A DNA stretch of 64,000 bases, from the NCBI GenBank assembly GCA_905234265.1, contig CAJOHJ010000003.1, forward strand, positions 62,001 to 126,000, written 5' to 3'. Positions 10,537-20,131 of this stretch are shown here, piece by piece. Source of the DNA: an uncultured Prevotella sp. (GTDB lineage Bacteria > Bacteroidota > Bacteroidia > Bacteroidales > Bacteroidaceae). Numbering within the stretch: the first letter of the stretch is position 1; each line of letters opens with the position of its first letter. The translations under genes and the position numbers were made by a program. The notes beneath the pieces were generated by a model. It worked only from the letters and a program-made list of their open reading frames with translations, had not been told where the DNA came from and did no database searches.

Positions 10537-11634
10537 ATGAGAAAACTTTGGACTGTATTTCTTTTTATGGCTCTCGCCTGCCTGTCATTTCCGCTGCATG
10601 CTGAGGAGAAAGAAGGTGGAGTGAACCTGAAAGAGATATTGTTTGGTCATGTTCAGGATGCATACATGTGGCATGTCACCGACATTGGGGGCAAGCCTGT
10701 TATCATCCATCTTCCCATGATATTCTACTCGCAGAATTCTGGCTTCCACGTGTTCTGCTCCTCACAGTTTGAACATGAGCCGGATGCGGAACTGCTGCGC
10801 GCAGGCAGCGGCTCTGCAGAAGGTTTTTATATTCAGGGAGCCGAGGATGAGAAAGGCCAGATTGTCGAGCGGATAGGAGACTCGCTGGTGCCAGTATGCT
10901 TTGACATATCGATAACCAAGACGGTTGCCGTGCTGTTCATCAATGCAATACTGCTTGTATGTTGCATCCTTGCTGCTGCACGCTGGTGCAAGCGTCACAA
11001 GGTGGACGACCCGGCTCCAAAGGGCTTCGTTGGCCTTGTCCACATGTTCGTGATGTCTGTATATACGGATATGATTAAGCCGTCGTTAGGCAATGAGGCA
11101 CCAAAATACGCCCCCTACTTGATGACCTGCTTCTTCTTTATCTTCATTTCGAATATCATGGGCGTAATGCCATTCCCACCAGGCGGAGGAAACCTGACAG
11201 GCAACATCACATGCACAATGTTCCTGGCTCTGTGTACATTCCTTATAGTAAACATTACGGGAACAAAAGCATATTGGAAAGAGATTTTCTGGGGCGACGT
11301 GCCTATGTGGCTCAAATTCCCAGTGCCTCTGATGCCATTCATTGAGTTCTTTGGAATATTCACAAAGCCAATAGCCCTGATGATTCGTCTTTTCGCCAAC
11401 ATGCTTGCGGGACACGTGATTGCCATCTCGCTGTCGTGCATAATATTCATAATGTTTGCATTAGGCGGAGTGATGGGAAATGTACTTGGCTCCGTAATGA
11501 CCCCGGTTAGCGTCTTCCTCAGCATCTTCATGATGCTGCTTGAAGTGCTGGTATGCTACATTCAGGCCATGGTGTTTACAATGCTTTCCGCAGTGTTCAT
11601 CTCAATGTCGCACGTGAAGGAGCATCATGCATAA
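10537..11634 (+). CDS. atpB: ATP synthase Fo subunit a
   Basis: Membrane subunit that forms the proton half-channels against the c ring. 365 aa, about 95 residues longer than the E. coli protein. The extra length is an N-terminal signal-like helix (MRKLWTVFLFMALACLSFPLHA) and a periplasmic region of about 100 residues before the first core helix. The essential Arg is in ALMIRLFANMLAGHVI. Ends with a helix and VKEHHA. An 87-base gap separates it from atpE. Confidence 0.96.
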   Translation: MRKLWTVFLFMALACLSFPLHAEEKEGGVNLKEILFGHVQDAYMWHVTDIGGKPVIIHLPMIFYSQNSGFHVFCSSQFEHEPDAELLRAGSGSAEGFYIQGAEDEKGQIVERIGDSLVPVCFDISITKTVAVLFINAILLVCCILAAARWCKRHKVDDPAPKGFVGLVHMFVMSVYTDMIKPSLGNEAPKYAPYLMTCFFFIFISNIMGVMPFPPGGGNLTGNITCTMFLALCTFLIVNITGTKAYWKEIFWGDVPMWLKFPVPLMPFIEFFGIFTKPIALMIRLFANMLAGHVIAISLSCIIFIMFALGGVMGNVLGSVMTPVSVFLSIFMMLLEVLVCYIQAMVFTMLSAVFISMSHVKEHHA

Positions 11635-11721
11635 CCAGAACAACAGACTGCTTAATTAGGCAGAGAAACAAAACAAAAGGATACAAGATAATTAAATATT
11701 AACAATTAAAACATTAAAACT

Positions 11722-11964
11722 ATGATTTCATTATTATTAGCAGCAGATGCACTCGCAAAGCTCGGTGCTACTGTAGGTGGTGGTTTGGCAGTTATCGGTG
11801 CTGGTATCGGCATCGGCCGTATCGGTGGACAGGCAATGGACGCTATGGCTCGTCAGCCGGAGAAGATGGGCGGACTGCAGAGTTCGATGATTCTGGCTGC
11901 CGCTCTTGTTGAGGGTGCCACTTTCCTGGCATTGGTGATTTCTATTCTGGCACTGTTCGTATAA
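11722..11964 (+). CDS. atpE: ATP synthase Fo subunit c
   Basis: 80-aa hairpin of two transmembrane helices. The first carries the glycine-rich packing stretch GAGIGIGRIGGQAM, the loop is ARQPEK, and the second carries the ion-binding Glu in ALVEGATF. The residues after the Glu are Gly-Ala, without the Ser of known sodium-binding c subunits, which argues for protons; this is inference. Confidence 0.96.
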   Translation: MISLLLAADALAKLGATVGGGLAVIGAGIGIGRIGGQAMDAMARQPEKMGGLQSSMILAAALVEGATFLALVISILALFV

Positions 11965-11982
11965 TCTCATACCAACCAGCGT

Positions 11983-12477
11983 ATGTCACTGATAACCCCT
12001 GATTTTGGACTGTTCTTCTGGATGACGGTTGTCTTTCTCGTTGTCCTCTTCATACTGTGGAAGTACGGCTTCCCAGTGATAGTGAAGATGGTTGACGAGC
12101 GCAAGGCTTTTATCGACGAGTCCTTGCGCAAGGCTCATGAAGCCAACGAGCGACTGGCCAACATCCAGAAAGAAGGCGAATCCATCTTGCAGGAGGCGCG
12201 TGAAAAGCAGGCTCAGATACTGAGAGAAGCTGCAGAGACGCGTGACGCTATAGTAGAAAAAGCCCAGGATAAGGCAAGAAGCGAAGGCTCTCGCATCCTT
12301 GAGGAAGCCAGAGCTGCCATCGAACAGGAGAAGAAGGCCGCCATTGCCGACATCCGCAGGCAAGTAGCTACGCTGAGCGTCGAAATCGCAGAGAAGGTTC
12401 TCAAGCAAAACCTCAAAGACGACAAGTCACAGATGGATTTGATTGACCGTATGCTGGATGAAGTTTCTGTGAAGTAA
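11983..12477 (+). CDS. atpF: ATP synthase Fo subunit b
   Basis: 164-aa peripheral-stalk subunit: one N-terminal membrane helix (FGLFFWMTVVFLVVLFILWK) followed by a long charged helix (about residues 35-160) that dimerises as a coiled coil and reaches the top of F1. It begins 18 bases after atpE and ends 15 bases before the atpH start. Confidence 0.95.
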   Translation: MSLITPDFGLFFWMTVVFLVVLFILWKYGFPVIVKMVDERKAFIDESLRKAHEANERLANIQKEGESILQEAREKQAQILREAAETRDAIVEKAQDKARSEGSRILEEARAAIEQEKKAAIADIRRQVATLSVEIAEKVLKQNLKDDKSQMDLIDRMLDEVSVK

Positions 12478-12492
12478 TTATATGAGTTGCAT

Positions 12493-13029
12493 ATGGATAT
12501 TGGAGTAATATCGATGAGATATGCGAGGGCTCTATTGAAGAGTGCTGCCGACAATAAGCTTGAAGCCAAAGTCTATCAGGACATGATGACACTGGCAAAT
12601 AGCTTTATTGAGGTTCCCGCATTGCGCCAGACGATAGACAATCCCATGCTCTCAAAGGAGAAGAAAGAAGCACTGCTTGTAGTAGCAACTGGTGAAGTCC
12701 CAAGCAATCTTACCAAGAGCTTTCTTCAGTTAGTGCTAAAGGAAGACCGTGAGAACATGATACAGTTTATGGCCAACTCGTATATCACGCTTTATCGTAA
12801 GCAGAATAACATCATCCGTGGCAAGCTTACCACTGCAGCAAAAGTGTCTTCGGAAACGGAGAAGAAAATGCGACAGTTGGTAGAAAGTAAGACTAACGGT
12901 ATTGTGGAGTTTGAGACAGAGGTCAACCCCGGAATAGTCGGCGGTTTTATCCTTGAGTATGATACCTTCCGCATGGATGCAAGTGTCAAGTCAAAGCTCA
13001 ACACGATACTTACACAGCTAAAGAAGTAA
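12493..13029 (+). CDS. atpH: ATP synthase F1 subunit delta
   Basis: Peripheral-stalk protein linking subunit b to the top of alpha3beta3. 178 aa from the ATG at 12493. The frame is open two codons further to a TTG at 12487, but [15 protein letters not shown] matches the usual delta start. The C-terminal region [31 protein letters not shown] and [11 protein letters not shown] with GG is the conserved OSCP/delta signature. Its 3' end is partly repeated in the spacer that follows. Confidence 0.93.
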   Translation: MDIGVISMRYARALLKSAADNKLEAKVYQDMMTLANSFIEVPALRQTIDNPMLSKEKKEALLVVATGEVPSNLTKSFLQLVLKEDRENMIQFMANSYITLYRKQNNIIRGKLTTAAKVSSETEKKMRQLVESKTNGIVEFETEVNPGIVGGFILEYDTFRMDASVKSKLNTILTQLKK

Positions 13030-13055
13030 AATACTTATACAGCTAAAGAAACAAA
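13006..13055. repeat. Tandem duplication of the atpH 3' end
   Basis: The last 24 coding bases of atpH plus one (13006-13030, ATACTTACACAGCTAAAGAA...) are followed at once by a second 25-base copy (13031-13055, ATACTTATACAGCTAAAGAA...) with three mismatches. The copy is in the non-coding gap before atpA. Confidence 0.9.
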
Positions 13056-13069
13056 GTATATTATTAATT

Positions 13070-14653
13070 ATGTCAGATAAAATTAAACCAAGTGAAGTCA
13101 GCCAGATACTCCTTGAGCAGCTTAAGGGCATTCAGGACACAGAGAGGTTCGACGAGGTTGGTACCGTTCTAACCGTCAGCGACGGCGTCGCACGTATCTA
13201 TGGCCTGCGCAATGCCGAGGCTAACGAGCTCCTTGAGTTTGAGAACGGCACTATGGCTATCGTCATGAACCTTGAGGAGGACAATGTCGGCTGTGTACTT
13301 TTGGGCAGCACGTCAGGCATTAAGGAGGGCATGGTAGTTAAGCGTACAAAGCGCATTGCATCTATCCGTGTCAACGACAACATGCTTGGCCGTGTCATCA
13401 ACCCTCTTGGACAGGCCGTTGACGGACAAGGCGACATTGACCTCGCAAATGCTTTTGAGATGCCACTTGACCGCAAGGCTCCCGGCGTCATCTACCGCCA
13501 GCCCGTCAAGGAGCCGCTCCAGACAGGCTTGAAGGCAGTTGACTCTATGATTCCCATTGGCCGTGGCCAGCGTGAGTTAATAATCGGCGACCGCCAGACA
13601 GGAAAGACTGCCATTGCCGTAGATACAATCATCAATCAGAAGAGTTTCTATGAGGCAGGCAAGCCCGTGTATTGCATATATGTAGCCATCGGCCAGAAGG
13701 CTTCAACTGTTGCCAACCTTGTCCAGACGCTCAAGGAGCATGGTGCCATGCCCTACACTATTGTTGTTGCTGCTACAGCTGCCGACCCTGCTGCCATGCA
13801 GTACTATGCACCGTTTGCAGGTGCTGCAATAGGCGAATACTTCCGCGACCGGGGCTACCCTGCACTTGTTGTTTACGACGACTTGTCAAAGCAGGCCGTT
13901 GCATATCGTGAAGTTTCCCTGATTTTGCGTCGTCCTTCCGGCCGTGAGGCATATCCTGGTGATGTATTCTACTTGCACTCCCGTCTTTTGGAGCGTGCCG
14001 CCAAGATAAACGAGCAGCAGGAAGTTGCCGAGCAGATGAACGACCTGCCAGCATGCATGAAGGGCCACGTACGTGGTGGTGGTTCACTGACTGCCCTGCC
14101 AATCATTGAAACACAGGCTGGTGACGTTTCCGCCTACATTCCTACCAACGTTATATCCATTACCGACGGCCAGATATTCCTGGAGAGCGATCTGTTCAAC
14201 CAAGGTTTCCGCCCGGCCATTAATGTCGGTATTTCCGTAAGCCGTGTAGGTGGATCCGCACAGATAAAGTCCATGAAAAAAGTTGCCGGCACTCTCAAGA
14301 TTGACCAAGCACAGTACAGAGAGCTGGAGGCATTCTCGAAGTTCTCAAGTGACATGGATGCAGTTACAGCAATGACACTGGACCGTGGCCGCAAGAACAA
14401 CCAGTTGCTCATTCAGCCCCAGTACAGTCCAATGCCTGTCGGCGAACAGGTGGCAATATTGTATTGTGGCGTACATGGTCTTATGCGTGATGTTCCCATT
14501 GACAAGGTCCGTGAATGTCAGAATCAATTCCTTGACAAGCTTCGTTCTTCCGCTCCGGAAGTCATTGAGACTCTTGGTTCCGGCAAGATAGACGATGCAA
14601 CAACTGAGAGAATTGAATCTGTGATGGCAGACATTGCCGGAACATACAAGTAA
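13070..14653 (+). CDS. atpA: ATP synthase F1 subunit alpha
   Basis: Non-catalytic nucleotide-binding subunit of F1, 527 aa. P-loop [15 protein letters not shown], the arginine-finger region [31 protein letters not shown], and [19 protein letters not shown] with the conserved Arg are all present. It ends 155 bases before atpG, the widest gap in the operon, which is filled by a hairpin and a diverged direct repeat. Confidence 0.98.
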   Translation: MSDKIKPSEVSQILLEQLKGIQDTERFDEVGTVLTVSDGVARIYGLRNAEANELLEFENGTMAIVMNLEEDNVGCVLLGSTSGIKEGMVVKRTKRIASIRVNDNMLGRVINPLGQAVDGQGDIDLANAFEMPLDRKAPGVIYRQPVKEPLQTGLKAVDSMIPIGRGQRELIIGDRQTGKTAIAVDTIINQKSFYEAGKPVYCIYVAIGQKASTVANLVQTLKEHGAMPYTIVVAATAADPAAMQYYAPFAGAAIGEYFRDRGYPALVVYDDLSKQAVAYREVSLILRRPSGREAYPGDVFYLHSRLLERAAKINEQQEVAEQMNDLPACMKGHVRGGGSLTALPIIETQAGDVSAYIPTNVISITDGQIFLESDLFNQGFRPAINVGISVSRVGGSAQIKSMKKVAGTLKIDQAQYRELEAFSKFSSDMDAVTAMTLDRGRKNNQLLIQPQYSPMPVGEQVAILYCGVHGLMRDVPIDKVRECQNQFLDKLRSSAPEVIETLGSGKIDDATTERIESVMADIAGTYK

Positions 14654-14659
14654 ATTAAA

Positions 14660-14729
14660 CTTTGGCTTTGAGCTTTGAGCTTTATGACCACCCACGTGGT
14701 TCAGAGAGCTTCAAGCTCAAAGTCCAAAG
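14660..14729 (+). promoter_or_regulatory. Long two-tier hairpin between atpA and atpG
   Basis: The outer arms 14660-14683 (CTTTGGCTTTGAGCTTTGAG...) and 14707-14729 (AGCTTCAAGCTCAAAGTCC...) pair with few mismatches. Inside them ACCAC and GTGGT (14687-14691, 14696-14700) form a second stem with loop CCAC. No T-run follows, so it is not a standard terminator. It could adjust the mRNA level of atpG relative to atpA, or stabilise ends after cleavage. Confidence 0.7.
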
Positions 14730-14731
14730 GA

Positions 14732-14790
14732 AAAGAACATAACCAAAAGGTTCAAACGGCAAAGAACATAATAATAAAAGTTCAAACTTC
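14732..14790. repeat. Diverged direct repeat before atpG
   Basis: Two adjacent copies of about 30 bases, 14732-14760 and 14761-14790. Both begin AAAGAACATAA and carry GTTCAAAC near the end; the middle has diverged. Confidence 0.75.
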
Positions 14791-14808
14791 AAAGTTCCAA
14801 TATAAAAT

Positions 14809-15777
14809 ATGCCAAGTTTGAAAGAAATCAAGGGCCGTATAGCTTCAGTCAACAGTACTCGCAAGATTACCTCTGCCATGAAGATGGTTGCTTCCAGCAA
14901 GCTTCACCATGCTCAGATAGCTATTCAGAACATGCTTCCCTACGAGTCAATGCTTGAAGACATTCTGAAGTCATTTCTTGCAGCAGAAGCTGAAGCACAG
15001 ACAATATACGACACCGAGCGTCCTGTCAAGCGCGTTGCTCTTATTGTAATTTCCAGCAATTCTTCTCTTTGTGGCGGTTTCAATGCCAATGTCATAAAGC
15101 TCTTGCAGCATACTGTTGACAAATACACCAACGAGCTTGGTGCTGGCAGTGTTGATGTCTACCCTATAGGACGCAAGGTTTATGAGAAGGCCCGCAAACT
15201 GGGATACAATACCATAGGCGAACATGCCTCTCTTGTCGACCACCCCAATGTCCGCGAGTGTATTGACATAGCCATGGCAATAGGCAAGCGCTTTGCTGAC
15301 GGCGAGATAGACCGTGTTGAGATTATCTATCACCACTTCAAGTCTGCCGGTTCCCAGGTGCTGACCAACAAGCAGTTCCTTCCCATCGATCTCGTTGGTG
15401 AGCTTGAACGCGACCATGAGCGCGACCTCAGCAGCAATGTTGCCACAAAGAAGGCTCAGGAATATCTAAAGAAAAACCGCCGCAAGCGTGAAGTCAAAGA
15501 AGGAGAAGTAGTTCCCTTAAATGACAATTTCATCGTAGAACCCGACCGCAACACTGTACTTTCGATGCTAATGCCCAAGCTTGCACACCTGATGGTCTAC
15601 ACCGCAGTCCTTGACAGTGTAGCCTCAGAACATGCAGCACGCATGGTTGCCATGCAGACTGCAACCGACAATGCCGACGAATTGCTTCGCCAGCTCAACC
15701 TCCAATATAACAAGAGCCGCCAGCAGGCTATTACCAATGAGCTGCTTGACATCGTTGGAGGCAGTGTCAACAACTAA
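14809..15777 (+). CDS. atpG: ATP synthase F1 subunit gamma
   Basis: Central rotor shaft of F1. 322 aa, slightly longer than the E. coli protein owing to an insertion around residues 205-235 (ATKKAQEYLKKNRRKREVKEGEVV) that is rich in basic and acidic residues. N-terminal IKGRIASVNSTRKITSAMKMVASSKL and the C-terminal helix MVAMQTATDNADELLRQL are conserved. Last ATP synthase gene in the operon; no clear terminator follows before pgm. Confidence 0.95.
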   Translation: MPSLKEIKGRIASVNSTRKITSAMKMVASSKLHHAQIAIQNMLPYESMLEDILKSFLAAEAEAQTIYDTERPVKRVALIVISSNSSLCGGFNANVIKLLQHTVDKYTNELGAGSVDVYPIGRKVYEKARKLGYNTIGEHASLVDHPNVRECIDIAMAIGKRFADGEIDRVEIIYHHFKSAGSQVLTNKQFLPIDLVGELERDHERDLSSNVATKKAQEYLKKNRRKREVKEGEVVPLNDNFIVEPDRNTVLSMLMPKLAHLMVYTAVLDSVASEHAARMVAMQTATDNADELLRQLNLQYNKSRQQAITNELLDIVGGSVNN

Positions 15778-15829
15778 CGGCGAAGACTCTGAAATCCACA
15801 AGCTTCATTGGCAGTGTAAATAATTAACG
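15760..15829. repeat. Partial duplication of the atpG 3' end
   Basis: The end of atpG including its stop, 15760-15779 (GGCAGTGTCAACAACTAACG), reappears at 15810-15829 as GGCAGTGTAAATAATTAACG. The copies are 50 bases apart with three mismatches. Both would encode GSVNN-stop, all differences being at third positions. Confidence 0.85.
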
Positions 15830-15865
15830 AATAATACTAAACAACTAAAAATCAATTACATAATT

Positions 15866-17611
15866 ATGGAAAACAACGCTCAGCTTATTGCCCAGTGTGA
15901 GGCACGTGCAAAAGAATGGCTTTCTCCGGCCTTTGACGAGGAGACCAGAAAAGAAGTACAGGCCATGTTAGACAATTCTGACAAGACAGCGCTTATTGAT
16001 GCTTTCTATCAGAACCTGGAGTTTGGAACTGGCGGTCTGCGTGGCATCATGGGTGCCGGCACCAACCGCATGAACAAATACATCGTAGGCATGGCAACCC
16101 AGGGCTTTGCCAACTACATCCTCAAGGCCTTCCCTGGCAAGCAGTGTTCTGTAGTTGTCGGCCATGACTGCCGCAACAACGGCCGCATGTTTGCAGAGAC
16201 CGTTGCCGACATCTTCTCAGCCAACGGCATCAAGGTTTATCTTTTCGAGAGCCTCCGCCCCACCCCAGAGATTTCCTTTGCCATCCGCCAGCTGGGCGCA
16301 CAGGCAGGTGTCAACGTCACTGCTTCTCACAATCCACGCGAATACAATGGCTACAAGGCATACTGGGACGATGGTGCTCAAGTTCTCTCACCACATGACA
16401 CAGGCATCATCGACGAAGTCAACAAGGTCACCATCAACGATGTGAAGTTCGAGGGCAACAAGGAGCTTATCGACATCATCGGTGGCGAGATGGACTGGGA
16501 CTATCTGCAGGCTGTCAAGGAAGCTATGGTAGATCAGGACGTCATCCTGCGTCACAAAGACCTAAACATTGTCTATTCCCCCATGCACGGCACAGGTCGT
16601 GTAATCATTCCCGAGGCACTTCGCTCTTGGGGTTTCCAGAACATACACGTTGTTCCAGAGCAGATGACCATCGACGGCAACTTCCCGACAGTGGTAAGCC
16701 CGAACCCAGAGAATGCCGAGGCCATGACTCTTGGCATGAAGCTTGGCACACGTCTGAACGCAGACCTCGTTATAGCTTCCGACCCCGACGCAGACCGTCT
16801 TGCCATTGTCTGCCGCAACAACAAGGGAGAGTGGGAAATTCTCAACGGCAACCAAACCTGCATGATGTTCTGCTGGTACATCATTGCCAACAAGAAGAAG
16901 CTTGGCCAGCTCAAGGGCAACGAGTTCCTTGTAAAGACCATTGTTACCACCGAGCTTATTGCCGAGATTGCCAAGAAGAACGGTGTTGAGCTTTACGACG
17001 AGTTCACAGGCTTCAAGTGGATAGCCTATCGCATACGCGTCAATGAAGGCAAGAAGAAGTACATCGGCGGCGGCGAGGAGTCGTTCGGTTTCCTTCCGTT
17101 CGACAAGGTCCGCGACAAGGACTCCCCTGCCAGCATCTGCCTTATCTGCGAGATAGCCGCATGGGCCAAGGACAACGGCATGACCCTCTACGACCTTCTG
17201 ATGAACATCTATGCAGAGTATGGTTTCTCCAAGGAGACCACCATCAATGTCGTCAAGCCCGGCAAGAGCGGTGCCGACGAAATCAAGCAGATGATGGAAG
17301 ACTTCCGCAAGAATCCTCCCACGGAGCTTGGCGGTTCCAAGATTTGCGTCTGGAAGGACTTCAAGAGTCTTGAGCAGCGCAATGCCGACGGCAGTGTCCA
17401 GAAGATTGACATGCCTGCAACCTCTAATGTCCTGCAGTGGTTCTGCGAGGATGGCACCAAGATTTCCGTGCGTCCTTCCGGCACAGAGCCAAAGATCAAG
17501 TTCTATTGCGAAATAAAGGATGCCTCCTTCAAGTGCGCCGGCTGCTATGAGCGTTGCACTAATGCCGCTATGGAGAAGATTGAGGCCATCAAGAAGAGTC
17601 TGAACCTGTAA
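15866..17611 (+). CDS. pgm: Phosphoglucomutase/phosphomannomutase
   Basis: Moves phosphate between C1 and C6 of hexose phosphates, linking glycolysis to polysaccharide and envelope precursor synthesis. 581 aa, the long form related to PGM2. Visible: the phosphoserine loop NVTASHNPREYNGYK, metal loop SDPDADRLAIV, sugar-binding GGGEESFGF, and phosphate-binding RPSGTEPKIKFY. It follows the atp operon by 88 bases and precedes the DUF4301 gene by 12, so the latter is likely cotranscribed. No promoter element of the TAnnTTTG type is evident in the gap. Confidence 0.93.
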   Translation: MENNAQLIAQCEARAKEWLSPAFDEETRKEVQAMLDNSDKTALIDAFYQNLEFGTGGLRGIMGAGTNRMNKYIVGMATQGFANYILKAFPGKQCSVVVGHDCRNNGRMFAETVADIFSANGIKVYLFESLRPTPEISFAIRQLGAQAGVNVTASHNPREYNGYKAYWDDGAQVLSPHDTGIIDEVNKVTINDVKFEGNKELIDIIGGEMDWDYLQAVKEAMVDQDVILRHKDLNIVYSPMHGTGRVIIPEALRSWGFQNIHVVPEQMTIDGNFPTVVSPNPENAEAMTLGMKLGTRLNADLVIASDPDADRLAIVCRNNKGEWEILNGNQTCMMFCWYIIANKKKLGQLKGNEFLVKTIVTTELIAEIAKKNGVELYDEFTGFKWIAYRIRVNEGKKKYIGGGEESFGFLPFDKVRDKDSPASICLICEIAAWAKDNGMTLYDLLMNIYAEYGFSKETTINVVKPGKSGADEIKQMMEDFRKNPPTELGGSKICVWKDFKSLEQRNADGSVQKIDMPATSNVLQWFCEDGTKISVRPSGTEPKIKFYCEIKDASFKCAGCYERCTNAAMEKIEAIKKSLNL

Positions 17612-17623
17612 TACCCGAAAGCT

Positions 17624-19141
17624 ATGCTATCACAAGAAGACAAGAGACAGCTGTCAGCCAAAGGCATCAGCGAAGAACAGATAAAACGCCAGTTAGGCCA
17701 GTTCAAGACAGGTTTCCCCTTTCTCCGCCTTGAGGGTGCTGCAGCCATAGGCCGCGGCATCGTGGCTCCTACGGAGGCAGAGCGAAAGAAATATGTCGAC
17801 GCCTGGCAGCAGTTTAAGGCTGCCGGCAAGCAGGTTGTGAAGTTCGTGCCAGCCTCTGGCGCTGCCAGCCGCATGTTCAAGGACATGTTTGCCTTTGCCG
17901 ACGCTTCCTATAGTGAGCCTTCGACAGATTTTGAGAAGAAGTACTTCGACAATATCGAGAAGTTTGCTTTCTATGACGAGCTTGACGCCGTTTGCCGCAA
18001 GTCCTGCGGCAAGGGCATCAAGGAGCTTATTGCCGCTGGCGACTACAAGTCCGTTGTCAATGGAATGCTTCGTGCCGAGGGTCTTAACTACGGCCAGCTG
18101 CCTAAGGGTCTGCTGCTGTTCCACAACTATGCCGAAGGACCGCGTACCCCGATGGAAGAACACCTTGTGGAAGGTGCATTGTATGCCGCTTCCAATGGCG
18201 AAGCCCATGTCCATTTCACCGTTTCCCACGAACACATGGACCTCTTCAAGCAGAAGGTCGCACAGAAGGCCGACATCTATGCAAAGAAGTACGGCATCAA
18301 GTACGACATCACCTTCTCAGAGCAGAAGCCTTCCACCGACACCATTGCAGCCAATCCCGACGGCACGCCGTTCCGCAACAGCGACGGCACCCTGCTGTTC
18401 CGTCCCGGTGGTCACGGCGCCCTGATAGAGAACCTTAATGAAATCAGCGCCGACGTCATCTTCGTCAAGAACATCGACAATGTCGTCCCCGACCGTCTGA
18501 AGGCCGACACCGTGGAGTGGAAGCAAGTCATTGCCGGTTTGCTTGTGACTTTGCAGCAGCGCGCCTTCGACTATCTGCGCCTCCTCGACTCAGGCAAGTA
18601 CAGCCACGAGCAGATAGAGGAAATCATCCGCTTCGTCCAGCAAGACCTTTGCTGCCGCAAGTCAGACATCAAGGAACTTGAGGATGCTGAGCTGGTCATC
18701 TATCTCCGCAACAAGCTCAACCGCCCAATGCGCGTCTGCGGCGTTGTCAAGAATGTCGGCGAGCCTGGCGGCGGTCCGTTCCTCACCTACAACCAGGACG
18801 GCACAGTCTCCCTACAGATTCTGGAAAGTTCGCAGATTGACAAGACCAACAAGGAGTACATGGAAATGTTCACCAACGGCACTCATTTCAATCCCGTCGA
18901 TCTCGTTTGCGCCGTCCGCGACTATAAGGGCCAGCCATTCGACCTGCCAAAGTACGTTGACCCGACCACAGGCTTCATTTCCCAGAAGTCAAAGTCTGGC
19001 AAGGAGTTGCAGGCCCTTGAGCTTCCCGGTCTGTGGAATGGTGCCATGAGCGACTGGAACACAGTCTTCGTAGAAGTACCGTTGTCAACATTCAATCCCG
19101 TGAAGACCGTCAACGACTTGCTGCGCGACCAACACCAATAA
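17624..19141 (+). CDS. DUF4301 family protein
   Basis: 505-aa protein of a Bacteroidetes family without a proven function. Visible segments: FVPASGAASRMFKD near residue 70, PKGLLLFHNYAEGPRTPMEEHLVEGA near residue 165, and FRPGGHGALIENLNEI near residue 265. The phosphate-binding-like loop SGAASRMF and the GGHGAL motif recall nucleotidyltransferase-like sugar-phosphate enzymes, which would suit its place after pgm, but that is inference. A converging terminator follows. Confidence 0.75.
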   Translation: MLSQEDKRQLSAKGISEEQIKRQLGQFKTGFPFLRLEGAAAIGRGIVAPTEAERKKYVDAWQQFKAAGKQVVKFVPASGAASRMFKDMFAFADASYSEPSTDFEKKYFDNIEKFAFYDELDAVCRKSCGKGIKELIAAGDYKSVVNGMLRAEGLNYGQLPKGLLLFHNYAEGPRTPMEEHLVEGALYAASNGEAHVHFTVSHEHMDLFKQKVAQKADIYAKKYGIKYDITFSEQKPSTDTIAANPDGTPFRNSDGTLLFRPGGHGALIENLNEISADVIFVKNIDNVVPDRLKADTVEWKQVIAGLLVTLQQRAFDYLRLLDSGKYSHEQIEEIIRFVQQDLCCRKSDIKELEDAELVIYLRNKLNRPMRVCGVVKNVGEPGGGPFLTYNQDGTVSLQILESSQIDKTNKEYMEMFTNGTHFNPVDLVCAVRDYKGQPFDLPKYVDPTTGFISQKSKSGKELQALELPGLWNGAMSDWNTVFVEVPLSTFNPVKTVNDLLRDQHQ

Positions 19142-19156
19142 GCAAAGAATTTGTCC

Positions 19157-19204
19157 GTTTGTCAGGACTATGGCCACTTACAGCCTTGTCCTGACAAACT
19201 TTTC
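19157..19204 (+). terminator. Terminator after the DUF4301 gene, stem inside the facing gene
   Basis: GTTTGTCAGGAC (19157-19168) and GTCCTGACAAAC (19188-19199) form a perfect 12-bp stem, followed by TTTT. The right arm lies within the last codons of the convergent patatin gene (stop 19178-19180). Confidence 0.75.
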
Positions 19205-20020
19205 ACCAAGCTGGAATCCCTCTTCATAGAGGCGTTCCAGCTTGTTTACTTCCTGGCATATCCTGCCAACCTCCATAGGTCTTTCCGGTCTGATGACAAC
19301 AATCTCGCCCCAGTCCTCCATGCGTTCTATCAGTTCCAGCTGATTGTTGTAGACTGCCGTCCTCCGGCTAAGTGCAACACGCAGTCTGGGGTACTGCTTG
19401 TAGATGACGGGGGGTATTTTGAAATCCAGTTCCGACGACCTGTAGCCCCTGTTTCTCGTCAGCACCACCACGTTCTCCTGATGCCCGGTATCGATGGCCC
19501 TCACCACAGGAATGCTGTCTACGATACCACCGTCCAGCATTGGCGTGCCGTCCACCTCAGTAATCTGAGCCACGAAAGGCAGCGAGCTTGAAGCCTTGGC
19601 TATCAAGGTCATTCGCTTGTGGTCGTGCTTCTCAGACAGATACATGGCTCTGCCAGTCAGACAGTTAGTAGTAACCATTTCAAACTTTGCAGGATTGTTT
19701 TCATAAGCGTCATAGTCGAATGGAACAATCTCGTTGGGAAATCGCTCGTAGAGAATTTCGGGGTCGAAGATGCTACCGTTCAGCAACAGGCTGCGCAGTG
19801 AAATGTAGTCATACTTCCTAAGCATGTCAATGTTAGAGAACCTTGCCCTCCTCGGCTGCCTGCTCATATACGACAGCCCATTGCATGCACCTGCCGACAC
19901 CGCCACCACGTAGTTGAACCAGACGCCATATTTCATGAAGGCATCAAGGACTCCCGAGGTGAACACGCCGCGCATTCCCCCACCCTCCAGCACCAGTCCG
20001 GTATTGTCAGTAATCTGCAT
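19178..20020 (-). CDS. Patatin-like phospholipase
   Basis: Predicted Ser-Asp dyad lipid hydrolase. From the ATG at 20018-20020 the product has 280 aa and opens directly with the oxyanion loop GLVLEGGGMRGVFTSGVLDAF, the usual start of this family. The frame is open 28 codons further upstream, but that would run through a promoter-like TATCTTTG. The nucleophile elbow reads AVSAG with Ser42, so the first Gly of the common GxSxG is Ala. The dyad Asp is in MLDGGIVDSIPV. No signal peptide, so it should act in the cytoplasm. Confidence 0.85.
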   Translation of the reverse strand: MQITDNTGLVLEGGGMRGVFTSGVLDAFMKYGVWFNYVVAVSAGACNGLSYMSRQPRRARFSNIDMLRKYDYISLRSLLLNGSIFDPEILYERFPNEIVPFDYDAYENNPAKFEMVTTNCLTGRAMYLSEKHDHKRMTLIAKASSSLPFVAQITEVDGTPMLDGGIVDSIPVVRAIDTGHQENVVVLTRNRGYRSSELDFKIPPVIYKQYPRLRVALSRRTAVYNNQLELIERMEDWGEIVVIRPERPMEVGRICQEVNKLERLYEEGFQLGEKFVRTRL

Positions 20021-20028
20021 AACGGCGT

Positions 20029-20036
20029 CAAAGATA
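20029..20036 (-). promoter_or_regulatory. Possible patatin promoter very close to the start codon
   Basis: The minus strand reads TATCTTTG ending 8 bases before the ATG. If it is used, the mRNA would start at or within a few bases of the start codon, giving a leaderless message. It could also be chance. Confidence 0.35.
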
Positions 20037-20131
20037 CGAAGTTTCACGACTAATTCCACCGTTTGTTTAAAGAAATTAATAAAAAAGGTGAAAACTTCCG
20101 CCATTGTCAGCGATGTCTATAGGAAAAAGAT

